From contig BSQW01000005.1 in NCBI GenBank assembly GCA_030161315.1, forward strand, positions 45,910,274 to 45,974,273: a stretch of 64,000 nucleotides of DNA, written 5' to 3'. The notes under the pieces are model-generated. The model saw nothing but the letters and a program-made list of their open reading frames with translations. It did not search any database and was not told where the DNA came from. Of this stretch, positions 53,816-64,000 are shown piece by piece. This DNA comes from Eutrema japonicum (taxonomy: Eukaryota > Streptophyta > Magnoliopsida > Brassicales > Brassicaceae). Within the stretch, counting starts at the first letter, position 1. Every line of letters starts with the position of its first letter. A program made the position numbers and the translations under genes.

Positions 53816-54269
53816 GAAAAATATCCCAAGAATCGGAAAAATATCAATCTATTAGAACATATATTATATAATTTGCTTTGCTGACTTTGAATTAATGTGT
53901 TAAAAAGTATAATGGAAATGAAAATAAGAAACAATATGTTCAATAAAAATATAAAAATGGAAAGAAGTATATCATGCAACCAATTATACGGAAGAATTAA
54001 AAAATATCGTGAAAGACGATACAAAAGAAAAAAGAGGAGAATATGGAATATAGTTATGGAACAAAAAAATGAAACAGAGTAAAGAGCATCGAAATGTTTA
54101 CTTTAGGATCTAATAGAGAAAATTATAGCCAACTGATCTAATTAATCAGTATGGGGCACGTGCCCCACCTTCCTTAGCCGTAGATTCGCCCATGTATATA
54201 TATAAGATAATAAGAGTCGATTATCAGATTCGTAATCGCGTTTCCCTATTGTGAAAGGACCAGTTCGCT
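53816..54269. other. AT-rich spacer right of the lectin fragment
   Basis: No gene seen. Contains the right inverted end of the possible TIR element (GGGGCACGTGCCCC near 54154-54167). Confidence 0.4.
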
Positions 54270-54283
54270 TTTAGAAAAAGAAT

Positions 54284-54538
54284 GTGTTACATGACATAAT
54301 AAATACATGTATAATTTTACACAATATAATAATTGAGGATGAGCGAGATCTCGATGCGCCAATTGAAGTTGGAAGAGAAACTCCACCTCCAGAGGTCCAA
54401 ATAGCTGAGGATGATAATATTCGGTTCCCAGAGTTTCTTAGTCGATTTAGAGAAATCAAAAACAAATGTACTCATTTCTCACTTCGAAATGCGTTAATTG
54501 ATCATTTATGGAAAAAATATATTAATGGTGATATTTAA
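54284..54538 (+). pseudogene. PIF/Harbinger transposase C-terminal remnant
   Basis: Encodes HDIINTCIILHNIIIEDERD, then FPEFLSRFREIKNKCTHFSL and LIDHLWKKY, the conserved end of plant PIF/Harbinger-type transposases (ACVILHNMIIEDER). Only about 84 codons remain and no catalytic core is visible upstream. Confidence 0.8.
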
Positions 54539-55282
54539 TCAAAATCTACTATGTTTTGTTATTTATATATGATGTAATATAATTTGTTTTATTAAAAATA
54601 ATTTAAATAATATCATAATTGATGAAAGTTTTTTTAAAAAAAAATAAGTGGGGTCAAATTGTAAAATTTATAAACAAAATGATATTAATAATAAAATAGA
54701 AATAGAATATACTTTAGAATATTATTTTAGAGTAAAAAATAGAGTAATACATTGGAGAGAAATCCACCACTATTTTAAAGTAAAAAATAGATGAATACAT
54801 TGGAGATAGTCTAAGGCAAATAACCACTTTATAATGTTGACTTGACGCGTACGTAAAGTTAAATCTGTTTCTTTTGATGGTTGACCTTTTAACTAATTTT
54901 ACAAGGTTTCACAACTCAACGAAAGAAGAAATGTAATTAATAATGATAAACAAACAAAAATCAAAGAACTAGGAAATGGATTATGAAGCTGAGAGTGAAT
55001 AAATAATAGTGACACGTGAATCGAAGCGTCGCCGGAGGATAATCGGTGGTCCGAAACCGACCACCAAGATTAACCGGTGCAATGTCAATACCGAGTCTCG
55101 TGAATTGGGCTCAAAATTTGTAATTATAATTGGGTTGGGCCTTTTATACTAATGGGCCTTTTATACTAATGGGCCTGTTGCATTCTCAATGTTTCACTTT
55201 CTGCTTCTTGATTTATCCATCGCTTCAGCTTTCACCACCACAAACAAAACAATTTACCGGCGATCGGGAAAGTTTCCGAACA
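54539..55282. promoter_or_regulatory. Spacer and promoter/leader of GPAT9
   Basis: AT-rich sequence, with an ATTTTAAAGTAAAAAATAGA repeat pair around 54725-54795. A TTATACTAATGGGCC word duplicated at 55145-55173 (GGGCC promoter elements) precedes the leader. There is an in-frame upstream ATG at 55130, but the sequence before 55283 has no conserved look. Confidence 0.4.
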
Positions 55283-58055
55283 ATGAGCACTACGGCAGGG
55301 AAGCTGGTGACATCGAGATCCGAGCTTGACCTTGATCACCCTAACATCGAAGATTACCTTCCTTCAGGTTCCTCCATCAACGAACATCGCGGCAAGCTCC
55401 GCCTGTAAATAATCCTCTCCCGCATGTCAGAATCTCTGTTAGTTTGAATTTGATTTGGATCGGCTGATTTAAGTATCATCGTTCTTCCTGAATTGCAGGC
55501 GTGATTTGCTAGACATCTCCCCCACTCTCACTGAAGCTGCTGGTGCCATTGTTGATGTAAGCTATTTCGACTTTCACCAAAGGATTCGCTTCTTTGTTCC
55601 CACCCAAATCTGTCAAAGACTTGAAAATTTATGAGCGAAAGGATGGAGGAGCTTATGATATTGTTTAATTTATTCATATGATGCTTGATTTGATATCTGC
55701 AGCTGTTGTCAAATCTCTGTTCAAGTTATAGAAAGAAAAAAATCGATTTTTTTCGCAGGACTCCTTCACAAGATGTTTCAAGTCGAATCCTCCAGAACCT
55801 TGGAACTGGAACATTTACTTATTTCCACTTTGGTGCTTTGGGGTTGTTGTTAGATACTGTCTTCTCTTTCCCTTGAGGTCAGTTCCTCTTATCTTCTCCT
55901 TTCCAGTTCTATTCTCTAGTAGCGTGTGTTTCTTTTCTGTATGTTCATAGCTCGAAGTTAAGATTTTGCAGCCGTGTGTTTTGGACTGATCAGTTCATTG
56001 TTTTTAAACCTGCAGGTGCTTCACTTTAGCTTTCGGGTGGTTTATTTTCCTTTCAACATTTATCCCCGTGCATTCGCTGCTGAAAGGCCATGATAGGTTG
56101 AGGAAAAACATAGAGGTGGGTTTGATTCTCTGTTTCTCGTTTGTCTTCTATGATTTCCTTTTCACTGTGTTAAGTTAAACTGTTGTTCTTTCCATCTAGA
56201 ATTAAAGAAGATTTTGTTTATTAACAGGGAAGTTTTCTTGTGTATCTTCTGCTTTGTTCATGTTTTCCTTCCTTTTTGGAACTCAGCTACCGATATCTTG
56301 ATGTTGAACCTTTATTGTCTTTTACTGTATTTACTAGAGGGTCTTGGTGGAGATGATATGCAGCTTTTTTGTCGCCTCGTGGACAGGAGTTGTCAGATAT
56401 CACGGGCCACGCCCTAGCATCCGTCCTAAGCAGGTCATGTTTCCTTTTTAAAAACAATGGTTTCAACTTTGTATCTCCTTTATATATGCCTATGCTTATT
56501 TTATGATTGGGGTTTAACAGGTCTATGTTGCCAACCATACTTCCATGATTGATTTCATCGTCTTGGAGCAGATGACCGCATTTGCTGTTATAATGCAGAA
56601 GCATCCTGGTTGGGTTGGTAAGTCTCGGGGTGTTAGAGCGCGCATAAGTGTGCTTATGACCTTTATGATGGCTCAGTTTTTTTATAGGCTTTTAACTGAT
56701 TTAGTGTCGAGTGATTGGTTTTCCTTTCGTGCATTATTGTGACTTTTGTTGCTTTGAATGTGAAGGGCTATTGCAAAGCACAATATTAGAGAGCGTAGGA
56801 TGTATCTGGTTCAATCGTTCCGAGGCAAAGGATCGTGAAATTGTAGCAAGAAAGTATGCATGATCCTTATCCCCTTAAACTGTCATTACTTAATCTACTC
56901 ATATTAATCATGGGAACATGAATCACATAATTTCAGGTTAAGGAACCATGTCCAAGGAGCTGACAATAATCCTCTTCTCATATTTCCCGAAGGGACTTGT
57001 GTAAATAACAATTATACAGTGATGTTTAAAAAGGTATTTTGGACCTAATTATGATGTGATTTTCCCTCCTACTCAATATTTAAGTTGCTGATCTGCTTCA
57101 TGGCGATGTTCAGGGTGCTTTTGAATTGGACTGCACTGTTTGTCCAATTGCAATTAAATACAACAAGATTTTTGTTGACGCCTTCTGGAACAGCAGAAAG
57201 TAAGGGACTTTCATATCAGCCTATACAGAAGCATCTCTAACAAATTATATGAGTATTGTTTTACTTTTATATTGGATAGTTACGATTGAAACAAGTTTTC
57301 TTCTGGTCCAAAGACGGAAAACTATTTAGGGCCATTTCTTTTTCTTGGTAAGTGGTAACAAAAGGTCTTGCATTGTCTTTGCAGACAATCGTTCACTATG
57401 CACTTGCTGCAACTCATGACATCATGGGCTGTTGTGTGTGAAGTGTGGTACTTGGAACCCCAAACTATAAGGCCTGGTGAAACAGCAATTGAGTTTGCAG
57501 AGAGGTAAAATACTCTTTCATCAGAGAAGGCATATACTAAGAAGTTTGTATAAGAAAATTGGAATGACATTCTTTTCGTCTAGTAGCTTGTCCAAAATTT
57601 ATGAGATCCACTTTATTTACTTCTCACAGGGTCAGAGACATGATATCTCTTCGGGCAGGTCTCAAAAAGGTCCCTTGGGATGGATACTTGAAGTATTCAA
57701 GACCGAGCTCCAAGCATAGTGAACGCAAGTATGTTCAACTTGTTTTTAACTCTAGAAGTTCTACTGCTTGTCATTATCTTGTTGAATTAGCTGAATCTCT
57801 TAAGAAATTTCTTAAGAGTCATATCGTACCCGAGTTTATTTGTGGTGCGTTTATGATGGTATACAAAGCCGACATGTATCCAAACTTTAAACTTGCATTA
57901 TTTTAAGGCCTCAATTGTACTGATCCTTGATACAATACCTAGTATTTGGAGTTCACATTCGTACTTGTTCTTTATGACGCTTATTTGTCTTTCTTTGAAT
58001 TCACAGGCAACAGAGTTTCGCGGAGTCGATCCTGGCTAGATTGGAAGAGAAGTGA
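55283..58055 (+). CDS. GPAT9: Glycerol-3-phosphate acyltransferase 9, ER membrane
   Basis: Transfers an acyl group from acyl-CoA to the sn-1 position of glycerol-3-phosphate in the ER, the entry step to membrane and storage lipids. Twelve exons: 55283-55404, 55499-55556, 55759-55877, 56016-56115, 56338-56433, 56521-56617, 56766-56853, 56937-57033, 57114-57199, 57385-57504, 57630-57728, 58007-58055. They join to 376 residues, the length I recall for Arabidopsis GPAT9 (AT5G60620). Two to three membrane segments lie at about 75-145. Acyltransferase motifs: VYVANHTSMIDFIVL (block I, HxxxxD with H and D six apart), IWFNRSEAKDR, LLIFPEGTCVNN (block III) and CPIAIKYN (block IV). The start at 55283 gives the conserved N-terminus MSTTAGKLVTSRSELDLDHP. 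Confidence 0.95.
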
Positions 58056-58605
58056 ATGTAAAGATGAAGTTATATTTTCCTTGTGGTGTATCACTTTTCC
58101 CTTCAGATAAAACAAACTCATGTGATTTAGTGCTTTATGTTTTTCATTCAATAAAATACATTGTGTGAATCTCTCAATAGACAAAACCCACTTTTTGCAT
58201 CTTGTGCTTTCGTATACTAGACCACAAATATTGTGATAGTTCTGATTCACAAGCTCCTCTACTTGTGCACGTTTTTCTCCGTTCGAGTTTGGAAAGGCAA
58301 AGAACTAAAACGTGCTCTGCACCTAATCAGTTGATTTCAAGTGTCTTGATCCACATGAAATTCGGCTTTGCAACGGCAAGATTAGCCTTTTTATTAATTT
58401 GATTGTGCTACTTATTTCAGTGTGTGACAGTTCTACAAGCTGGCCTTTGAAACCAAATCAAAAGAGTTGAAATTGCCTTTCTCAAAACTAAAGTTACTTG
58501 TCTCCATCTTTCTCTAGTCCAAACTCGTAATGAAACAATTCTGATCATACAATATAACTTAAGGAGACGTATTTCCATAACTCATGCCCTTTTCTTAGCT
58601 TCGGA
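58056..58605. other. Convergent 3' region between GPAT9 and PDIL1-4
   Basis: Short spacer of 550 bp between two gene ends that face each other; holds 3' UTRs (AATAAAA at 58150). No other gene seen. Confidence 0.5.
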
Positions 58606-61415
58606 TCACAATTCGTCCTTGGAATCCCTTTCGGAGCTCTTTGTGTTGCTATCGGCTTTTCCTTTGGTCTCAGTAGTTTCTACTTTTGATGTGGACTCCA
58701 CAGTTTTAGGAGATTCAGTTGATGCAGGTTTCTCCAGTTTGAACGGGATAGTTGCGTGTTTCCTCAAAAACTTGTAAAATGCAACCACAGTGCGGTCTGT
58801 ATCTACCGTTATCTGCTCCACACACAACGAAAGAAGACAATTCTCTTATTAGAGGGAATCTAAGAAGACAAAACCGTTGCAGCCAAGAAGCAAAACTTAC
58901 CGGCTCTGATGTCTTGTTGCCTGCAGGGAAGAAGAGAATTGTAGGGAATCCTTCGGCCTGCAAAGAATTTTACGCCATAACCAGTAAAATAACATTTCAG
59001 GCTTTGAGCATAAAAGGTTCTCCATGTCTAGAGATGTATACTTAATACATTCATTACGCTTATTACCTTTGCCTTGGGGTGTTCGTTGGTTGTTCCATCC
59101 ATCTTGGCTATGACAAGAGAATCAATGCTTTGTAAATGTTTGGCAAGCTTGTTATACATTGGCTCAAGGGCTTGGCAATGGCCACACCATGGTGCATAGA
59201 CCTGAGTTTTATATTAAATGTGAGAAAACGTGAATTCCATATCGGTTTATTGACGGACTATAATACAATATAGTACCTCGAGAAGAACATCATTAGACTC
59301 GTCCAGAACAATTTCATCAAAGTTATCTCCGACTACTATTTTCACATCTCCATCGTTCTGTAGCCACCAAAATTAAGTCTGGTGTTACATGAAGAGAGAA
59401 GACGAATGAAAGATGAGAAGGAATAATAGGAAAGAGACACCTTTACCTTTTCAGGAATGGGGTCTGACTTATAGAAAGGCTTTAGCTTGTCGCTCAAGAA
59501 TTCCTCGCCGAATGTCTGCAAGAAATTATAGGTTAAACCAACAATCTTTACCGTGAAACCAAGTTTTACGAGTGAAAGAAACTTCAAAGAGGCACCTTAA
59601 TTTTATCCGACTTGATTTCTCCATCGAAAAAGTGTTTTTTAGGATCTTCGTTCCCTGTGTAGGCAATAAGCTAAACAACATTCGGGATGTATTTAGCCGA
59701 AATGATCTAGGATTCAAGACTCTTATAAATGTGCAACTTTTCAGACCCAGAACAACAACAAAAATTAACTTACTTTAGGACCATTTCCAGACACACCAAA
59801 GTATTCAGCGACTGGCTTCCCATAATCCTCATTATCCAGATCCACAGATACAAAGATGAGCTGTAGCAATAAACAAAGGCTTCTTAGAAGTAGCCTTACC
59901 AAGATAATATATAGCCATGGTTGCCCCAAAGATCCATTTTCATGTACGAAACAAAGACTTTCAAACAAATCAGAGTTTCCCCGGGCAGGACCTATGTTCA
60001 TACCTTTCCTTTAAATGATTTTGCTGCTTCTTGATATTCTGGAAGAACCTTTTCCGAGTCATCTTTGGTTGCAAACAACAACAACTGCAAAGAAAACATA
60101 TACAATCACGTTAATAAACCGACCTAAACCATCTTCGGATCTGAACTGAAGAATCCCACTAGAAACATTTAACACACCTGTTTCTTGATTGCACTCTCGA
60201 AAATTTCCGGGGCACTCTCTTTGGTGAAAACAGAGACCAAAGGAAGCTTGTTGGCAGACACAAAACTAGCTAGAGCAGACTTAACAAAATCCCCATCTGC
60301 AGATTAACAAGCCAAAACAAAATAAGCAAAGCCTAAGAACAACAATATAGCTAAAACAAAACACAACAAAGATTTATAGAACCAACCAAAATGGCTAATC
60401 TTCTCCTCTTCCCTCTTAACTAGGACCAAAGCAGGCCGTTTAGACTCCGGATCGATGTGAAACATCTTGGCAACGTCAGGACTCACTGTTTGATAGAAGT
60501 TCACATCGTCTTCAACTTTGGAGGCAGCAGCAAGCTCATCGTGCTCAACACCCTGTGAATTTCCATAAATGTAACGCATCGAGAAGGAACAACAACGATA
60601 CCAAGTGGATAGAGGAAACATACCACCAAAGAGTTCAAGTAACCCAAGACGACTTTGTTCCCAGAAGTCAACACTTTCTCGGCATCATCTAATGTGGTTA
60701 GATTATACACACCAGGACCTATCTTCTTCTTCACCCACGTCACAATTGTTTCTCTAAATCACAAATCAGTAAAGTTCTCCAATCAGATCCGAAGATGCCA
60801 AAGCAAAATCGAAATTGGTTCGAGATTCACTACTTACTTGGTCCTCCCTCCAGTGTAAGGCTTGTGCTCGCCATCTACGAAGAAGAGAAGGGTCGGGAAA
60901 CCCTGAACGCTATACTGATGAGCAAGCTCATTCTCCTCCGTCGCGTCGATTTTAGCCAAAACGACACCGTCTCCTTTTAGCTCCGTCGCGGCTGCCGCGT
61001 ACTCGGGAGCAAGAGACTGGCAATGGCCGCACCACGGCGCGTAGAACTCAACCATAACGTACTGGTTGTTCTCGATCACGTCGGTGAAGTTGCGCTCCTT
61101 AATGACCACGACGTCTTTCTCGTCGACTTCCGGCGCCGGGAACGGATCCGAATCTGGATTGCCTAGATCGGAGAGATCTCCGTCTTCCTCCTCATCATCG
61201 TACATCTCGGGATCCTCGTCTTCACCTCCGTCGAGTTCGTCAAGTCCAGTGGAGGTGAGTGGCTCAGCGGGACCGTCAGCTTCGTCTTTGAGATCTTCGA
61301 GGAAGCTGAGGTCCTCATCGTCGACGTCGGAGGAAGAGGCGGCGAAAGAGGGAGAAACGGCGGAGAAAATGAGAAGAGCGGTGAGAGAGAGGAGGAGGAA
61401 AACGCGGAACGCCAT
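58606..61415 (-). CDS. PDIL1-4: Protein disulfide isomerase, PDIL1-4 type, ER lumen
   Basis: Forms and rearranges disulfide bonds in the ER. Twelve exons on the minus strand, from 60838-61415 (first) through 60624-60753, 60387-60552, 60178-60296, 60004-60084, 59774-59860, 59596-59670, 59447-59515, 59277-59357, 59067-59201, 58901-58957 to 58606-58812 (last). They join in frame to 594 residues. Signal peptide at 1-25. Then comes a strongly acidic N-terminal segment (DEDLSFLEDLKDEADG, MYDDEEEDGDLSD) that sets this subgroup apart. Thioredoxin domains: a (VEFYAPWCGHCQSLAPEY), b, b' and a' (VYAPWCGHCQALEPMY), both with the CGHC active site. C-terminal Ser/Thr/Lys-rich tail ending in the ER-retention signal KDEL. 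Fits AT5G60640. Confidence 0.95.
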
Positions 61416-62020
61416 TTTCGTGCGACTGTGAAATTGGGAACTCTCGGAGATGTTTTAGTTGAGATCTAACCAAACTATAAAGTACAAAAACTGGTTTCTT
61501 TTTCTACACATGTTCGTAGTTATTCAGAACGTCGTCGTTTTTGGATTACTATGTAAAATTAATTTATTAAGGCATATAATTATATCATTGACTAAAATAC
61601 GACCAAATTTTAGGGGTTGACCAAGATTTGGTAACTGAAAAAAAAAAAAAATCGAATCAAATCAAATCAAAATGTTTAAAGTTAAACCAAAAACGAATCA
61701 AATTTATTATTCTAAAATCCATAAGAAAAAAAATAAAAACCAAAATTGATTCGAAATCGCTTTTATAAAAGGACATGATCATCTAAAGGATATCATAAGA
61801 TATCGTAACTATAAACTATTATGTGAATATCTTAATTCACATCTATATCTATTTAGTTTAAGAAGTATTTATATCATATAAATGTATGTAATCTAACTGT
61901 TATTTTTATGATTGAAAGTCTCCTTTTTGACCCATTGTAACGTTCTACATTGTAATCAAACCGATAGCAATTTTGACAAATCTTGAAAATAAAATAAAAA
62001 CTACTTTGATTTTGGCTAAT
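61416..62020. other. Promoter side of PDIL1-4 and AT-rich spacer
   Basis: Upstream region of the PDI gene followed by AT-rich sequence, including an AAATCGAATCAAATCAAATC repeat near 61650. No gene seen. Confidence 0.45.
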
Positions 62021-62452
62021 TCAAGCATCAGAGTGAATCAAAATCGTCCGGATTACATTATCACGTCGTTTCTTGACAACAAAGTAGATTCCCATCGAGA
62101 GAAATGCTACGAAAGAAACGCCCAACACTATTCCAACGGTTTCTCCTCGTCCTTCTTCTCTGCTACTCTCACTTGTGTGTTCGTCTGATGAAACTTTAAT
62201 TCCTTGTGTATCTGCTTCTACATTAGATGATGTCTTTGAAGGTGAAAGCGATGGCGACGAAGGTGAGTTTCTTGGTGAATTATTTCCAGGGAGTGATGAT
62301 TTCGGGTGAAAGAAATCGTAAGCTTCTGGAGATAGAGCAGATGGGTTTAAATAAGCTGGACCATGAACAGGTCTGCTTCCTGCAATGGAGACACATAGAA
62401 GCAAAGACAAGTAAGAGAAGAAGAAGAGCAAAGAGTGAGTTAGGTAAGTCAT
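62021..62452 (-). CDS. Small single-pass membrane protein, Ser/Pro-rich, unknown function
   Basis: Intronless gene of 143 residues. Residues 1-24 form a signal peptide (LLFFFSYLSLLLCVSIAG). A Ser/Pro-rich extracellular part follows (SSLPGNNSPRNSPSSPSLSP), then one membrane segment (TVGIVLGVSFVAFLSMGIYF), a basic stop (VVKKRRDN) and a short cytoplasmic tail. The layout resembles the extracellular and membrane part of a receptor-like protein without a kinase. Position fits AT5G60650, for which I know no function. Confidence 0.8.
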   Translation of the reverse strand: MTYLTHSLLFFFSYLSLLLCVSIAGSRPVHGPAYLNPSALSPEAYDFFHPKSSLPGNNSPRNSPSSPSLSPSKTSSNVEADTQGIKVSSDEHTSESSREEGRGETVGIVLGVSFVAFLSMGIYFVVKKRRDNVIRTILIHSDA

Positions 62453-63221
62453 GGTTTTTTTTTCTCTCTAAAACCTTCGTTAATGTTTGATTTTGTTTAG
62501 TTTGTGTATGTGTTTTTGAGTTTTATAGGATTGGACGGTTGGTTTATAGGTTATAGAGGAGATAGTTGTTGCTTGAAGTGCAAATTTGTATGATTGTCTA
62601 ATAGCAAAAGAAAAACAAAGGGGTGTTTTTTAAATGAGTAAAGAAGAGAAGTCATGCGGTTTTTGTTTGTTTCGATCTTTTGTGTATAATTGTCCTCTAA
62701 TATGTGTTGATGAATGAACACTTAAATCTTTTTTTTTAATTTTGTGTGGATTCGGAAGTAATCTCAGGCCCTAACGGATTTAGATTAATTTTTCGAGAGA
62801 CGTGAGTCCGCCCAGTTATACCTTACGTGGCTAAAAAATTGTATTGATAATTCTGCTATCGCGGAAAATCGATCTCTAGCCTGGACCAGTAGAGCGACTC
62901 TTCCAACAGAAATTAAAATAGAGATAAAGTCAGTTCTTCTTGTGTCTCGTATATTATTGTAAAACATACGTGACATCTGTTGATTCCCAATAGAAATAGA
63001 ATCAAAGCAAAATTAACGTTAACGTTAACTCTACGAAAAGATAAAAGCGAAACCGGAGACTTATCATAAAGCAACATTAATAATTTACACGAATGGGGAA
63101 ATTCCATGAAATAAAAAAAAACAAATCGAGCATATAAATAAAAAGAAAATATACATGTGAAATACTATGTGGTAATAATCATCATTTTTGATTAAAGATT
63201 GACTTGTGGCTTACTTAAAAA
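62453..63221. other. Spacer between the membrane-protein gene and PIP2
   Basis: 5' side of the small membrane-protein gene and 3' side of the aquaporin gene. No other gene seen; the antisense frames of about 63 codons at 62785-63107 lack features. Confidence 0.45.
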
Positions 63222-64000
63222 TTAAGCAGAGCTCTTGAAGGAGCCAAGAGCTTTAATCGCAGCCGCTCTTAGAACAAACTGATGGTATAACGCAGCCGCT
63301 GCTGCTCCGATCATCGGTCCCACCCAAAAAATCCACTGTTCAAAATCAACAAAAATATATATAATTAAACATCATTAATTTTCATTAAAAATACTATTTT
63401 AACTAATAGAAAGATGTGTGTGTCCATATGAAATATATTAAGGACGTACTTGGTCGTCCCAGGCCTTTTCTTGGTTGTAGATAACCGCGGCTCCGAAGCT
63501 ACGGGCCGGGTTGATTCCGGTTCCGGTGATGGGAATGGTGGCTAAGTGAACCATGAAGACGGCAAAACCAATGGGAAGTGGCGCCAAAACTGGAATGTGA
63601 GAGTCACGTGCACTTCGCTTGGGATCGGTGGCCGAGAAAACGGTGTAGACGAGGACAAATGTTCCGATGATCTCCGCACCGAGTCCGGTACCTTTGTTGT
63701 AGCCGTCGGCGAGCTCGTTGGCTCCACCTCCGTATCTAATATTATTAGCGATTTTGTAGTTATTAAAACAATATATTTAATAATATTAAGTATGGTTTTA
63801 TAGGTCTAACTAATTAAGAAAATGGTTTGGTTTCGGTTTTTTCTATATATAAATAAATAAATAATGTTTAATTTTTAGACATATTAAACGTTAACTTAAT
63901 TAGTTTTCGAATTTTTTTTTTTTTTTTAAATTCGGAGGTAATCAGAAGCCCATAGAAAAGCACAGACTAATCTTCTTCGGCCAGGACCGGCCCAGGCCCA
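63222..64000 (-). CDS. Plasma-membrane aquaporin, PIP2 type (3' exons only)
   Basis: Water channel of the PIP2 group. Only the last two exons lie in the window: 63450-63735 and 63222-63335; the 5' exons are beyond the right edge. The coding sequence gives YGGGANELADGYNKGTGLGA, the fifth helix, the second NPA loop (ITGTGINPARSFGAAVIY), WIFWVGPMIGAAAAALYHQF and a C-terminus LGSFKSSA. The NPA, the Arg of the ar/R filter (NPAR) and the C-terminal Ser stretch typical of PIP2 are all present. Fits PIP2;4 (AT5G60660) by position, but PIP2 paralogues are very alike. The upstream intron is at least 265 bp and contains AT-rich sequence and, at 63940-64000, a GC-richer block with GGCCAGGACCGGCCCAGGCC that does not look like aquaporin coding sequence. 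Confidence 0.88.

Larger units (their letters stand above)
41095..54192. mobile_element. Possible TIR element enclosing the lectin fragment and the Ty3 insertion
   Basis: The left sequence GGGCGGATCCAGAACC..TATGGGGCAC (41097-41129) and the right sequence GTGCCCCACCTT..GTAGATTCGCCC (about 54160-54191) are inverted, imperfect matches at both ends, next to TATATATA runs on each side. Without the 12.1-kb Ty3 insertion the element would be about 0.96 kb and would carry the lectin gene fragment in its middle, as in Pack-type transposons. Superfamily not assigned; boundaries are inference. Confidence 0.4.

Noticed and set aside
55130..55282. Longer N-terminus of GPAT9 from the ATG at 55130
   Set aside because: The extra residues look like translated leader; the start at 55283 gives the conserved N-terminus and the expected 376 residues.
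1..64000. CRISPR arrays, operons or bacterial-type regulatory sites
   Set aside because: The window is plant nuclear DNA; the repeats are microsatellites, minisatellites and transposons without spaced-repeat structure.

Overview
This is nuclear DNA from a flowering plant, almost certainly a Brassicaceae species with a larger, more transposon-rich genome than Arabidopsis thaliana. The genes have introns, the spacers are AT-rich, and the order and strand of genes match from memory the Arabidopsis segment AT5G60550 to AT5G60660. In order they are GRIK2-like kinase (+), a defensin-like gene (+), F-box/kelch (+), RING-variant membrane protein (+), YrdC/Sua5 (+), HDS/GcpE (+), a second defensin-like gene (-), GPAT9 (+), PDIL1-4 (-), a small membrane protein (-) and a PIP2 aquaporin (-, cut by the right window edge). 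All orthology calls come from recalled sequence and gene order; no search was run. The genes are ordinary single-copy housekeeping or secreted-peptide genes and do not form an operon-like unit.

Layout: 1-2355 is the 3' part of an LTR retrotransposon (tandem repeats, polypurine tract, LTR). 2.4-8 kb holds GRIK2 and the first defensin-like gene. 8-12.4 kb is debris: a non-coding retroposon with a target-site duplication, a Ty1/copia scrap and a broken partial copy of the GRIK2 3' end. 12.4-14.4 kb is the F-box/kelch gene. 14.4-26 kb is a gene-poor stretch with a TIR element carrying a tRNA-like module, paired palindromes, a stray exon-like fragment, a hAT transposase relic and a pogo/Emigrant-like relic. 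26-38.7 kb is gene-dense, with three short hAT-type non-autonomous elements between genes. 39-41 kb is a 5'-truncated LINE with a 15-bp target duplication.

41.1-54.2 kb is the most unusual region. A lectin-like (EP1-type) gene fragment, possibly carried by a TIR element, is split by a young 12.1-kb Ty3/Gypsy element of the Tat type flanked by the 5-bp duplication GTGGC. Its gag-pol (minus strand, 1910 codons) is open throughout and an extra gene lies antisense to it. The element does not end in normal direct LTRs. Both outer ends are U3 ends: the terminal LTRs are inverted to each other. At the left end an inverted LTR is joined to a truncated 3' LTR through 47 bases that match the 3' part of the primer tRNA-Asn, up to the anticodon stem. 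This looks like a fossil of a faulty reverse-transcription event that was still integrated.

54.3-64 kb returns to genes, with a PIF/Harbinger remnant at its left edge.
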